Assembly: GCA_964019165.1 (NCBI GenBank)
Contig: OZ025280.1
Span: 14,316,428-14,380,427 of the forward strand
Length of the DNA: 64,000 nt
Direction: 5' to 3'
Source: Mastigias papua
Lineage: Eukaryota; Cnidaria; Scyphozoa; Rhizostomeae; Mastigiidae
Shown piece by piece: positions 47,082-59,479 of the stretch. The notes under the pieces were generated by a model. The model was not told the origin of the DNA. It saw only the letters and a program-made list of their open reading frames with translations, and ran no database searches. The position numbers and the translations under genes were made by a program. Each line of letters opens with the position of its first letter. Position 1 is the first letter of the stretch.

Positions 47082-47757
47082 TCACCGAATCACATTTTGC
47101 CGAATCACACGTACTGGATATGGGAAGCCATATTTGCATTTTTTGAGTGGTCTCCCATGGGAATCAAGAAAGCATTTATCTTTGCGACATCTGTGGATCT
47201 GTAATCTACGAATGAATGACTTGAGAGACTTTACAGTTGGGTTATCTGCTGCACCCCTGGGAACTTCAGCACAAACCACATTGTCAGGAACAGTGCCTTC
47301 TTCACACCAGACAACCATGTGATTGTGTATAGCACCTCGGCTCTGAAACACCTTGCGGTCCCACCAATCGATGATTGTTCCAAGTGGACCATTAGGGTTA
47401 GAAATGACTTCTTTTTTGAACAATCTTAATCTATTGCTATAGGCTGTACCAGTTTCTACTGAAAAGTCTCTACTGGGATGAATATCATGGAGCTGGACTT
47501 CTGCATTTATATCAATTTTGGGTTGAGTATGACCAGGGCCGTTGATTATGTGGTTTTGAATTTCAGGCCAGTTGTCGTTCTGTGTTAATGTTATGAAGAA
47601 TGTCGGCTTACCTAATGTCCTGCTTAAAGCTAATAAATCGAGTAGTTTGCTGTCACTGTATACTAAGATGCCTATATGATAATTTATGCCAAACCAATCA
47701 GATTGCTCGAATTTGTACCACGTGACCCATTTTCTGCCTGATTTTAATGACACTTCT
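47082..47757 (-). pseudogene. Helitron Rep domain, HUH part
   Basis: Read leftward in one open frame. PTFFITLTQNDNWPEI (near 47590-47630) and FQSRGAIHNHMVVW (near 47320) are the Helitron Rep motifs; the second carries the metal-binding histidines. The middle residue of the HxH is asparagine rather than the usual hydrophobic residue. KKCKYGFPYPV near 47120 is the normal end of this block, and the LINE begins right after it. The last codons of the frame (47082-47110) belong to the LINE edge. On the other side it is separated from the N-terminal part of the protein by the interruption 47760-50620. Confidence 0.83.
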
Positions 47758-50091
47758 CCTCCTAGGCCTGTTGGGGGATCGCAACCAAACTCGGTTTAGG
47801 GGTTCTCCTTGGGGTCTATTTACTCACAAAGGAGCGATTTTTCCATATCTGTTCTTTTTGCTGAGATATTCAACTTTCAACTTATGGCCACTGCTTTCCT
47901 ATACCCTCCGACATGCTCACTTGACACCTCTGCGCAGGACTGTTGCTTTCACGTTTGCGAATGTTCATGGAGGACGATGGTGCTGTGTGTGATTGCGAGG
48001 AGATTTTTGTCACTGTCTTTCCAGGTAAACCGACTCTGTTTTCCGTAGATGGCTTGATTTAAGATTCCATGTATGTCCTTTGTCCATTTCATCTGTATTC
48101 TGCTGTTGCGAGCCATTTATTTCTATATCTTTCAACCAGATTCAACCGCCTTCCCTCGAAGTTATTGCCGCCATGACAGTTCTTCTCCAAGGTGTTTGAT
48201 TCTATGAGCTAAATCACCATGCTTTTACTGCTACATTGTGAAAACATATTCAACATATGTTTGATTTTCTATTCTGTGCTAGACTATGGCAGTTTGTTTG
48301 CTCTTCATGCATATTTTGATGACATGGAATGGCGTGCGTGCTGCTTTCATTTGGGAATGTTTTGATATGCACTACCGTAATATTGCCGTGTGACTTGGAG
48401 GAGACTTTTGTCGTTCAGCTTTCAGTTTAGTGCTTTTTTCGCTTGATTTCATTCGCTAAGTTATCCTACTTTTCTTACTAAAGTGTGATGAAATGATCAC
48501 TGTATGTTTACTGTTGTATTCCTTGGTAGCTTGGAATTTATTCATTGCTTTTACCGCATGTACGAATGGTATAGGATATGGTTATGTTTGGCGATAAAAT
48601 ATTGGTGTGTGGAATGCTTTCACTGAAGTGTGTATAGTGCTATTGCTGAATTTGGTTACCCTAATTTTGCAGTTTTTACTTTCACCCTTTACTTTTGTCA
48701 TAGTGTGTATGATGAAATGCAAGGGGATTCCCACGTTCATCTCACGATCACAGATACCTGTTGTCTTTTGTTTTGGAATTTAATTGCGGTCGTTTGAGGG
48801 TGATTCCATAACTTTGCTTCAGGGGCATTAAGATCATGGTAGTTCCCCTAAGTTTTTGCTTGATTTTCTGTTCTAAATTACCGTTTTGTTACTGCAGAAG
48901 TATCATTATGATATTCAGGAGGCATTCAATGCAATATTTGCTTATGTACTAGGAGCTTTTAGCTTGCTCTTGATTCTTAGTATATGCACATGAGATGGAT
49001 GTTAGGATGTCTCAAGAGTTAGGCCACTTTGTTTTCGTTTGAGATATTGCCTTTCAACTCGACTTTACTCCTTGATTTTATCATACATATTTTACAGGCA
49101 AACACTAGGATGTTACCAACTTTATTCTCAGCTCAGTAACTCTGTTTTTATTTTGTTTTCGCTCTATTTACAGTAGGCCTCATGGTTATTTCCACTATAG
49201 ATGGTAGAGTTATTTTGGTGAAGTCATATTAAAGGGGATCTATTAAACTAAATATTCTTTTATTGGGACACAGTTGCCCTTCTTTCTCAGATCATTTGAT
49301 ATAAATTCCATCACTGAATTCCATAGACCATTCTGCACGTGATGATATACTCTTAAGGGATGAATTTATCTTGCCCCCACTCAAGTAGTACCCATCTCAG
49401 TTGGTAATGCAGGATATATATTATGACTCAATTCAAAGAATTACTGACTTCCATGGATCACTCTGCATATGATAGTATAGTTTTTTTAGGGATGAATTAG
49501 CACTAGATAGCAACATTTTGATTTATGGAGCCACTTTCTTCTATCCACCTACCATTATTGTTTGAAACCTGACTTTCACATGGTTGTAACAGATAAGTTA
49601 GTACTGGATAGCTGCTTTATTTGTTTTGTATAGCCATAACCTATGGACTCCCCCCAAGAATTTTGGTTGAAATCTAATATGATGATTCATGCTGCTCAAT
49701 CATGGGCTTTGCAATCTGTTATATATATAAAGGTGTGATATAGGAATACTAACCAATATTCTTTTGTTTTATCACCTGGAACTACAAAGCCCTATCACAG
49801 ATTCCAGTTGTATAACACTTACATTTATGGGTCAGCCTTGATCCTTTACCTCTGTAGACAAGATTAGTGGTCGCCTACATGATAACAGAACCACTCATAC
49901 CTGCCAATTCATGTGCTATATTGTATCTGTTATGATATCCTAACACTATATCACTAGATTTTACAAGACTCCTTACGTTAGAATTGAGTGAAGCGGGAGA
50001 CAATATGCCATGTAGTTTCTTTAGCGCCTTATTGTAGAGAGCATTTTAAGCAAGTCTGTGCATAATTCATATAATATAGACTAGCTTAGTA
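47758..50091. other. Segment interrupting the Helitron Rep gene, no coding content
   Basis: About 2.3 kb without a recognisable gene, plus the foldback MITE at its right end, separates two parts of the Rep protein. It may be an intron or an inserted non-autonomous element. A possible acceptor (TCAGGCAG, read on minus, near 47718-47725) lies in the adjacent reading, but no convincing donor or target duplication was found. Confidence 0.5.
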
Positions 50092-50611
50092 CTGATAGCC
50101 CGCTAGAACGCCGGCTCCCCTAGCCCCAGTTGAAAAGTTGCATATTAGCCTTGGAAAGACTAACGCTGTGCCCCCATGAAAGTTGCATGGTCTGGTCGCA
50201 TAGGATCACGAGAAGGTGACGTCATGGGCCTCTGTGATGGAGCACTTGACTTTCGGCCTTGCATTGTGTAAATCGAAGAAAATTGCGAGAAAAAATTGTG
50301 CACAAAATGGTCGGATACCTGCGCTAGGCTACGGGGCTTCTTGACTTTCTTCCTGTCCCTTTACTGCCCCGTAGCCTAGCGCAGGTATCCGAGCATTTTT
50401 TGCACAATTTTGTCTCGCACTTTTCTTCGATTTGCACAATGCAAGGCCGAAAGTCACGTGCTCCATCACAGAGGCCCATGACGTCACCTTCTCGTGATCC
50501 TATGCGACCAGACCATGCAACTTTCATGGGGGCACAGAGTTAGTCTTTCCAAGGCTAATATGCAACTTTTCAACTGGGGCTAGGGGAGCCCGCGTTCTAG
50601 CGGGCTATCAG
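50092..50611. mobile_element. Foldback MITE with 246-bp arms
   Basis: Arms at 50092-50337 and 50366-50611 are near-perfect inverted copies around a 28-bp loop. The ends are CTGATAGCCCGC and its complement. TA is present directly outside both ends (50090-50091 and 50612-50613), a likely target duplication. No coding content. It differs in sequence from the foldback at 22.6 kb. Confidence 0.9.
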
Positions 50612-50620
50612 TACTTTCCA

Positions 50621-52528
50621 CTAACTATGTGATCCAGTAATTGTTGCTGGTACAATTGTGCCTAGCTTATCATAAAAGGATCCATCTTTCAACTTGAAAC
50701 TGGTGAGGTTGTCTGTTCTATCTGCGCGTGTAGCTTGCCTGGCCTTTGCAATATAGAATAGCCTAGTATTAATGTGTCTATCGCACCAATGGAATGAGAA
50801 ACGTCTATCTTTCTGCCATCGCGCATCCAAATTCAATAAGGTATGCTTAAGATATTCGCCTGCCTTCAGTAAAGATCCAGGAAACCATCCCCTTTTTCAA
50901 ATGGAAACAAGTGTGGCCATACTTTTGCCTCTAAGTAAGGGTCACTATAACTAATCCTAGTCAACTACTGTAATGTGTGTAAGTTCGTGTTTAACTAATT
51001 AATTTTTGGGTGCTGAACTCCAGCTACATCTATAGTGGCATGTAAACATGGTGGAATACCACTGTCATCCAAAGTGGTCACAATGGCATTGTCTTCATCG
51101 CGCAAATGTGTTTTTATAGTTGTATGATTGCTGGCTCGAAAATCTGTTGCTTTGTGTAAATGACGCACTTTGTCTGGATCAAATCGATAGAGTGTATCAT
51201 AGTTGGAATAGAATGTAGTATAGAGTGGGTTGTGAGTACGAAGCCAAAATAATGCCCGTTGTATCCGCAGTTGAACTTTTGATGGTGTTTCCCCGTCTGG
51301 TTTCTGGTCATTTGCTACCATGAAGCCGTACATGCCGAAATAATGGTAATCTAGCTTGCCTCGGATATGTTCCCATATTTTAAATTTATCACTACGTGGT
51401 TTTACAATTTTTGAAATAAGCCCCGCTAAAGCAATTTGGCGCTTTTCGTAAGGGGATGCTAAATCAGCCAGCGCTTGTGGAACATATAATTCGCCTGTAT
51501 TTGGATCACATGTAGTGTATAAATCAACTGGTCCATTCTTGCACTTAGTGCAGGAAATCCAAGTACCTGTAGAGTTGGTATACGATAAATGTCCTAGTGT
51601 ATCAAATAAATCTAGTACAGGAGGGTGAGATAAATGAAATGTCTGGGGATCGAATACTATTAGTTCTGATCTCTTGGGTTCATCGGTAAGTAAACGACCA
51701 CAATTATAACATATATATTTGAAAATGGGCTGACTAGCCAAATGTACGGAAGCTGAACGCATGTCTAGTAGTTGTAGAGGATGATCAGGACCATTCTCAT
51801 GAGTTGGAATGGTATTACTATGGCTAGAACTGTCTGGTGTATGTTGTGACTGGATCGTTGGAGGAGTAGTATGGTGCTGATGGCTTTTGATAATTTTATC
51901 TATATTCCGTAAAGAAATAGAGGATTGAGGGTATTTTTGCTGCCAGGCCTGTTTGACTTGTTTCCGGATGTCGTATGGAGACTGTCTGTTGGTGTTTCTT
52001 TTAGCTCTTATGGTCTTGTAGCAATATAAAATGGCATCTACGAGATCTTTGTCGGACATAGGTGATTTTGCTGCTCCTTTACGGTTGCTACGTACAGAAT
52101 TGGTGGTGTTATGAGTAGAAGAGCTGCGCAATATGTTCCTGTCAGAGGGCTTGTCTAGGTTCTGAGTTGGAGCTGAAGTAAACAATAGCCTCCTGGGTGT
52201 CGTTTGAGTAGGTGGCGTACCAACCTGCGCTATATCAGTATGATGAAGTGTATTATCGGTAACTACGCTACTTGTACTATGTTTGCTAGTGGTTATGGGA
52301 ATAGGTTGGTGCTGTGGATGTGTCTACCTTAGATAATTTAGAGAGGCATACTTTCAATGAGCCCTTAGTTGCTTTCGAGTGAGGAAACTGGTCTTTCCAA
52401 GAAGCGACAATTATGTCAATTAGTGGGCGCTTATCACCGTCTTGTTTCTTTAGTATTGCATCATGCTTAATCTTTAAAAGCGCAGTTTTCATATCAATAG
52501 ACCAAGCAGTTCTATTCTTGAAACTCAT
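50621..52528 (-). pseudogene. Helitron N-terminal region with zinc finger and DUF6570-like domain
   Basis: Read leftward in three pieces. 52528-52286 holds a small helical domain (VASWKDQFPHSKAT). 52185-50995 is a 396-codon frame with a related helical domain (VKQAWQQKYPQSS), a zinc finger with CYNCGRLL and CTKCKNG, then VPQALADLASPYEKRQIAL, a DUF6570-like region usual before the Helitron Rep domain. 50836-50621 continues with RFSFHWCDRHINTRLFYIAKA and ends TITGSHS at a stop, where the interruption begins. The order and strand fit the Rep domain at 47757. The two similar helical domains suggest an internal duplication. Stops and a gap between pieces mean it is broken or contains introns. Confidence 0.68.
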
Positions 52529-52529
52529 T

Positions 52530-55500
52530 GTGAATAGATACTGTGCAAAAACCTAGAATATTAAATGAAAACGAAAAACAGTTAAATGAGTGAGAAGAAA
52601 CAAATAAGGCAATGGTTAGAATATGGACGTTGACTTTGGGTGATAGTATAGTACTCTATGGTGCGTAGTTGGTATGTTCCTGGTAATCTGGCGGTGATAG
52701 TAGTATAACTCCTGCCCCCCTCGCTGTTACTGAGACTTTGTGTGGAAAGTAATTGGAAGATGGTGGAAGAGGTAGTCTGTAAGGTAAGTAAGTGGAGAAT
52801 ACTGCCTATTGGGAAGGACTGTGTAGTACATGAGTGGGAAGGAGTGGTCATAAATAAGTGCTGAAATAGCAAAACCATAAGTGCTATATACAATTGTAGT
52901 AAGAGAAATACTTATACTAGTCTGATGCTCCGCTGGTAAAATATCAATGTTTCAGAAAATATCAATGAATGATAAAGGGATGAATGTTAAATGTCTGCCA
53001 GTGTAAAACAGTCTGCTGTTGGAAAATCATATTGACGTAGGCACTGACCTATGTACTAGGTATAGATAAAATGTAAACATACCGAACGGATGGTTGGTAG
53101 CAAGGCACAAAGTGTGAATTCTGAGCAGGACTAACGTGATGTACTCTGTATACCTATAAAGTAGGCAGGAGAGTATGCACAATGGTAATAGTAGTATAGG
53201 CCTGTTCAGTATAGCACGGAATGATGATATAAGGGGACCCGATGACATTTTCCCACATAGTCTACGAGTCAGTATGTATTTCTGCGTCTAAATGCATAAC
53301 AGAGACTGCTAGGTATTGCACGTTATTTAAAGAAGATATGAATGGAAAATGCTCTTATTCAGGTAATGTCCCTTTCTGCACATGTACTTATAACCAGGCA
53401 CAAGGAAGTCTACCATATACAAGTGAGGGCAACTAATCTGGTTGATCACGGTCCCAGTATACACCATACAGGTGGTAAATCAGTTCATCCCCATGACGTA
53501 CAAGCCGTATAAATCTCATAAACGACAGAGCTCTGTACCCTTCACTATACAGCGTGGCTGTCAGAACAGTGTGAACAATAAGCTAAAGTATATAGCCTAA
53601 AGTAAAAGTGTAGATCATCTGCACCTGAGTGCATGTAATCCTTTAATGTATATTAAATTGTATAATATAAAGTAAAAGTGTAAAAAATGTACATGTGAGC
53701 GCATGTTCTCTTTTTGACCAGAGGCCAAATAAACCTTACATGTCTTACGCATGCTAATGGCAACTAAGACAAAAGTACCAGGGAGAGCAGAGGTGAAAGT
53801 AATTCTATTCTCCCCAGTAGGTATTACTCTTAGCGACAACGTAAATAGGATACTCTTACATCTGTCACTATATAAGTTATTCAATAAATCCAGTGTACAC
53901 CCGTTGTGTTAGAAAATTGTGAACAATAAGCCAAAGGTATATAATGTAAAGTAGTAGGAATAAAAGATGAGCTAGTGTGCGCAAAGTTGACAAGAGTGAG
54001 GACCATAGGGAAAAGGTAATACGTAGCTATACAACTTGAATATGTAATGCACCTTTATGAACAGCATGATCAACACTATACACGGAAAATGTAGAATACG
54101 TAGCTTTGCAAAATACAGTGAAATGTTGTACGGTGTAAATCATTATGGACCTGTAGACAGGTGTATTGGTGTGAGTATAGGCTATACATGGAAGGTAGGT
54201 ATCTATCTAGTACAATACAGAGAAACCCTAACGTACTTAACATACTTCCCTGAAGGCATAATACCTACAAGGTATCGTGACATCTACACTGTAGGTCACT
54301 TAAGCCTTTTGACCCTGTAGCCAATTAACCTTGCATCTGTTAATTTACTATGTACCAACTCTAAGCAGACCACCACATTCAATAATGTGTAAATAAGTCC
54401 TTTGACCCCATAGCCAATTAATTGTACAGAACTAATAAATAACACCCTGCAGTTGAGCTGGGGTGAACGCGGGAACAGGAAATATATACAGGCAAAACCC
54501 AGTAAGTTCTGCCCATGACAAGTGAAGAGTTTGACTTAATAGTGCCGACTTTAATTGCCCCCAGGCACAACCCCGCTTGTCTCTAGCTACCTGCTACGTT
54601 TTGCCCAAAATGCTGCTGAAAATGCTGGATGAATTGAAAATTATTGGAAATGTGGGCTTCAAGCGGTATCAGAGTCGACTTTGATTGAGATATAGTTACT
54701 TTTTTACTATCATCAATGTGTCGATGAACGCGTGGGCCAATAGTATATTGAATACTCACACTGACGGTAATATAACACACTGTTTCGAACAATGTCACTT
54801 AAAGAGATTGAGATGAAATACAAACTGTTGCCCGGATGTAGTATTAGATAATCTACACAGATTAAGTAGAAATGAAACAGTGTAGGAGACTGCAAATCGT
54901 TTGGAAAAAATACACGAATACTGGGCACTGTCTTCAACTAGTAGTGGAAAATGTATGTATATTCAAATCTGTCAAAATGTATATAGGAATAAGGTTGGCT
55001 AATGCATCTATATCAATACGGTGAACATCACAAAGAATAATGGTGATAAGCTGTAGTACATACAATATATAACCTAGTGGAAGAGTAGTTAACTAGGATG
55101 TTACATTTTACTCAGTCTAATGTAGCATCTCTCTCTCTGTAGTGCGACTTAAGGGGAGTCAATTTTAGACCGTTAAACACTGACGTAGGGATGATAGTGT
55201 AGAAATTTAGATAAGATAGTAGCTACATTCGATGAGTTTATTGGAGTACACGTTCTGTGTCATAAGAAACCTAGCTCAAGGCCTAGTACTAAAAGTATCT
55301 TAATTGTTGGCCACATTGTAGTTCTAAAAGTTTCTTAATTTAATGAAGAAAGATTGCATTGAAAACGATACAAAACACGTGGATATAGTACACTATTAGC
55401 ATGATAGCAAACAAAAGACATTAGTGCGGCTCTACATCTAAATCAACCTCATGTCCACACCGTTACTTTCAGTAAACTTTATATAATCTTCACTTTGGTC

Positions 55501-57099
55501 CTCGAAAAGGGTACTTTATTGGTTCAGTTTTGCGTTGAACTAGGTAATGGCTGCAAATTGCCATTTGTCGCAAAGATGCGCATATCTTCCTCTCAACCAG
55601 ATGATCTTTCTCACATCGTCTAGTTGACACTTGGTACATCCTTGGAGGAAATATATTTCACACACCCCAAACTCTGAAATTGCACAGAAATTTCTGAAGT
55701 GTCTTAGCTCTTTCGTTGTAGTTCTAAAAGCGTCTTAATGTTTTGCGTGCCTAGTACTAACAGTGCTTATAAACTGGTTTCTTATAAAACAAACGTGTAC
55801 GTAAAAGTTGTAATGGTAACTTGTTGGGACGGTGATGAATACCGTAATACTATGTAGTGTGGTCAATCGAGTCGGAACAATGGTGAGTTGTCTTCGTGTT
55901 TACCCTAATAGTATTCCGAAAGTATGGTAATGTTTGCAGAATAGTTGCTAGATGCAGGAAATGTCATGTCAGTGTAGTAAGAGCTATAGGGTAACAATAG
56001 AAGCAGACACAGATCAAGAACGTAAGTAAACAGACAGTTATGAAATGTGGCTCAGTAGCAGCAAATGGTCATAGGAATAACATACAATCTAAGTAATATG
56101 TAGATGCATGTACACTTACTAAAGGTACTAGGAAGGAATGTTAACTGGCAAGGCTATCATTTAGGTATAAAGTAAGATAACACAAACAGTATCAAGCAAA
56201 TTAGTCCTGAAATAACGCTAGTTGTAGGTGGTTGTAGATGAGGTATATAATCGTACTCTCCAGATGAGGTACTAATGGCACCAACGCCCATCGATATCAT
56301 GGGGAAGATCCTGTTCGACCAGAGGTGGCCGAGTGGAAATATCTGATGTGTGAGGAACTCATATAGTAATATATGGTACATGTATGTTTGACAACGGTAG
56401 TAATCTATTGTGGTGATTTGGTATTATAGGGCTGATATAATAACGTGGATGTTATCTACGACTGATACGTTTGGGTTATCCTCATCTTACAGTAGAATAT
56501 ACTGAACTAACAAGATGATAAAATGATGAGCGATATACAATTGGTAATGATATAGACTAATGAGATAAATGGTATATAATAACACAACAAAACTATGAGG
56601 GGTATACAGTTGATACTGATATAACCATAAGAGTACAATATGACAAAATGTATATAATAGCACTACGATACCATGAGTGATATATAATCAATACTGATAT
56701 TAAAGTATACATATAAGATGAGGACAGGTGTAAACTGATGCTGAGGTTGCAGAGGGATAGTAGAGGAAACTATAGATAATACTAAATAGACGATAAACGT
56801 ACTAGTATGTACGAAATCGACAATGTTGCGGTGCATATACAATGTGTTTGAAAAGGTGGCATAGTCCTTTATGTTGAAAAGTGGGGTTTATCGACATAAT
56901 GCCAGTGCTTTTAGCTTATTGGGGTTAATATGGTATAAGGGTGGCGTGTGTAAGACTAGAAGCTCCTAAACTCTAGATGTAGTAATGGTCTCCTCACTGG
57001 ATTTCATATAAAGAATGTACACTAGAGGAAGGAATTAACAGTAGATGTAATTAGTTATAAAGTATCATTACTGTCTGTGTCCATACACTTAGCACTATC
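52530..57099. other. Helitron 5' region without recognised genes
   Basis: Only short frames on either strand, none with a known motif. Composition on plus tends to more G than C in parts. It could hold regulatory sequence, introns or decayed element genes. Confidence 0.4.
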
Positions 57100-57588
57100 T
57101 TAAACAGGTTTAGCATCCGGTAGTTCAGCGGTATCTCTGCTTGTATCGGTGATCTGTACATCGTCTGCGACAGTCTCGATGTGTTGTGCTTCATCATTGA
57201 CAGTATCCTCCTTGCAGGTTGTCTCTCGGTCATGGATTGTAGCCTGTAGGATGGTGTCCTCGTTTGAGATGGAGGTAGTCGGTGACTGTGGCTGTAGAGC
57301 AGGTTTTTTTCTAGGAGGGGTGTTCTGTTCTGCGAATGTATCGGTAGTAAATGAGAGCTCCAGTTCGTGTTGGTGATGAAGGTCATTAAATTGTCGTTGC
57401 AATGTCTGGCGTGTAGACTGGAGCTCCTGTAATTCCCGTCTTATGTCGTACAGATTGTCAGTCGCCGTTAATAATGTCCGTAGAGTCTTTTGTATGGTCC
57501 TTTCTGCTCCCTGAAGCCATCTCTCTGCCCGTGTCATGTGTGCAGCAATCTTATTTATGGACATCCTCACTTGTTTTGTTGGACCCAT
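57100..57588 (-). CDS. Coiled-coil protein of unknown function in the Helitron
   Basis: A 162-codon frame from the ATG at 57588. The first ~95 residues are helical and heptad-like (AERWLQGAERTIQKTLRTL, IRRELQELQSTRQ), followed by a basic patch (TPPRKKPAL) and an acidic, threonine-rich tail. I do not recognise a family. It is on the same strand as the Rep-helicase gene and near the outer edge of the element, so it may be an accessory Helitron protein or its first exon. Confidence 0.45.
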   Translation of the reverse strand: MGPTKQVRMSINKIAAHMTRAERWLQGAERTIQKTLRTLLTATDNLYDIRRELQELQSTRQTLQRQFNDLHHQHELELSFTTDTFAEQNTPPRKKPALQPQSPTTSISNEDTILQATIHDRETTCKEDTVNDEAQHIETVADDVQITDTSRDTAELPDAKPV

Positions 57589-57734
57589 GTCGATCTTAGG
57601 CAAGAGTGGTGGTAGAGAAGAGGATATTACAAATTAAACTATGAATGAGAAAGAGTACATGACAAATATGCAGGGGTGTGAATAGAAGGCAGTGTGAGCA
57701 TAAGGATAACTATGGGGAAACTGTGGGAAAACCA

Positions 57735-58305
57735 TCACTACAAATAGTATAGGAGTAGGGTGAGGGCTTTAACTGAGGTAGGTGCAAGGAAATTAATATA
57801 CCACATATTGTACATAACATACTGCTAGGGTTATGAAGCACACTTGTGTACAGTACGCTTCTAGCTGTGATAAGTGTAGGAGCAAATATTGAAGAGACAA
57901 AAATAATGGTACTTACAGTACAGTTTATAACGATCGTTGTATGTAGTGAATATATCTGGTATCTTTCGTATGATTCGCAAGAGTGATTACTACAAATAGT
58001 ATAGGAGTAGGGTGAGGAGTTTAATTGAGGTAGGTGCAAGGAACTTAATACAGTTAACCTCGCATAATTCGGATCACTCGGGACTGGCTGGTTTTGTCCG
58101 GATTACAGAAAATTCGTATTACGTAGAAAGTTGTTCAGTGTTGCAGTTTAATAGGAAGCTAATTGGACTAGCAATTCTGTCCGAAATATATAAAAATCCG
58201 GATAAAACCAATCCGAATTATGCATGGTTGACTGTATACCACATATTTTACATAACATACTGGTAGGTTTACGAAGCATACTTGTGTACAGTAGTGAGTG
58301 ATAGA
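57735..58305. repeat. Two tandem copies of a ~125-bp segment, one with a MITE inserted
   Basis: 57735-57860 and 57987-58305 share CTACAAATAGTATAGGAGT, GAGGTAGGTGCAAGGAA, ACCACATATT and ACTTGTGTACAGTA in order. The second copy is split by the MITE at 58051-58234. Confidence 0.88.
58051..58234. mobile_element. pogo/Tc1-like MITE, 184 bp
   Basis: Imperfect terminal inverted repeats CAGTTAACCTCGCATAATTCGGAT and complement of ATTATGCATGGTTGACTG, flanked by TA on both sides (58049-58050, 58235-58236). The unoccupied target is preserved in the neighbouring tandem copy, where TTAATATACCACAT is continuous. No coding content. Confidence 0.93.
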
Positions 58306-58343
58306 AACACTAACAAACAACAATGTTAAAACTTACCACCTCA

Positions 58344-58690
58344 TTCTGAAAAGAATCCATAAGTACTCACAATCCATACCTCCAAACGATTAATGCAAGT
58401 TTTCCATACCTGTGATCGAAAATAGCGAACAAAATCTTCACGGCAACAATCCCGATCTGCTTACAACGCCACTTCCCTCCGCTCCAAAGGCAGGAAAAGC
58501 AGGTACTCTGTAGTGTCACTCAAAGCTAATCCTACTGCAGTGTATTGCCAGACGAACATCCAGACAGCATACCAGACAATAGAAATACATCCAATACAAA
58601 GGAGTGAGGTCATGACCTAGCAGAGTACCAGTTGGTGACAACTCTTGACGAATGACTAATCCGAGTACAAAAGGAAAGTTAGAGGATTAA
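58344..58690. repeat. Right direct repeat bracketing the Helitron
   Basis: Same-orientation partner of 35896-36215, sharing the same ordered blocks. Confidence 0.7.
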
Positions 58691-59479
58691 CGTGAAACTC
58701 CTGCTCAAGGTCCCAAAGAGCCGCAGAGACAGGCAAACAAGTGGGTACCAAACACCCCTCACTAAAAAAGGTAAAATGAGCTAAATTATCGGGGAAATTA
58801 TACCAATCGATGCTGGAAAGAACAGCGATTCCAATGGTACTTGTCGCTTCTTCATATCTGTGCAGGCTAAAAAGTTATAGCGAATTGAAAACAAAGTGCC
58901 AATTTTTTTTTTACCTTTGACGTGATATTACTAAAAAACGAGATCGGAAGCCCCCAGTTTTTAAACCCTTAAATTATTGCTCTCACAAAAACTCGTCGAT
59001 TTAGGCGTGTTTCAATGTGGGTACCTACTCTGTGGAAAAAGTTACAGAGCGAAATGCGATTTTTTTCGGTGCAAGTTTTGAAACGGGAAATTTTCGTAAA
59101 AAATTGATTACTATTCAAAATCGACGTTGACACGGCGGGGCACAGTTGAACGACCGTGCCCATTCATACTTTTGCCGAAGTTTATCACCTACTCGTAAAA
59201 AGTTATTCGACAGCAAAGTTGGGGCACGTCCGACACTTCTGACGTCACTAGCACGTCACAGCCACACCCAAATTGAGAACGGATTTTACCCCCGAGCCCC
59301 TCTCGATATAGACAGCTGCTTAAACATCATTGGGAAATTGCTTGACACATTCAAAACAAGTCCTCTTTACATCCTCATTGGTGCTATATACCCTTGGCCA
59401 CAACATTTACTTGTCTTTCCCTTTCCCTCAAACCCTCTTCTGAAATGCCCATCATGGTTACCATCTGCAGTTGATACTA
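58691..59479. other. Non-coding stretch, nothing recognised
   Basis: Short frames only. A CACGTC/GACGTC-rich patch occurs at 59224-59262. Confidence 0.4.

Larger units (their letters stand above)
42366..47110 (-). mobile_element. CR1/L2-like LINE inserted in the Helitron Rep domain
   Basis: Near full-length LINE read leftward: 5' end near 47110 with three copies of a CCGAATCAC motif, ORF1 46874-46116, ORF2 about 45940-42704 and a 3' tail of GAAAT repeats at 42366-42395. A 5-bp target duplication GTACT flanks it (42361-42365 and 47111-47115). Removing the LINE and one GTACT restores the Rep reading frame without a stop, which confirms both borders. ORF2 has two lesions, so it is probably inactive but not old. 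Confidence 0.9.
35896..58690 (-). mobile_element. Large Helitron-type element with nested insertions
   Basis: Minus-strand pieces give the order N-terminal zinc-finger region (52528-50621), Rep HUH domain (47753 to 42266 with an interruption), SF1 helicase (41035-39641) and OTU protease (39637-39038). This is a Helitron, of the OTU-carrying kind (compare Helitron2/Helentron), which moves by rolling-circle replication. Diverged direct repeats at 35896-36215 and 58344-58690 bracket it, and I use them as approximate limits; canonical TC and CTRR ends were not identified. A 4.7-kb LINE, a 2.9-kb unknown segment with a foldback MITE, and a pogo-like MITE lie within it. Broken frames in Rep and helicase make it inactive. 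Confidence 0.72.
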
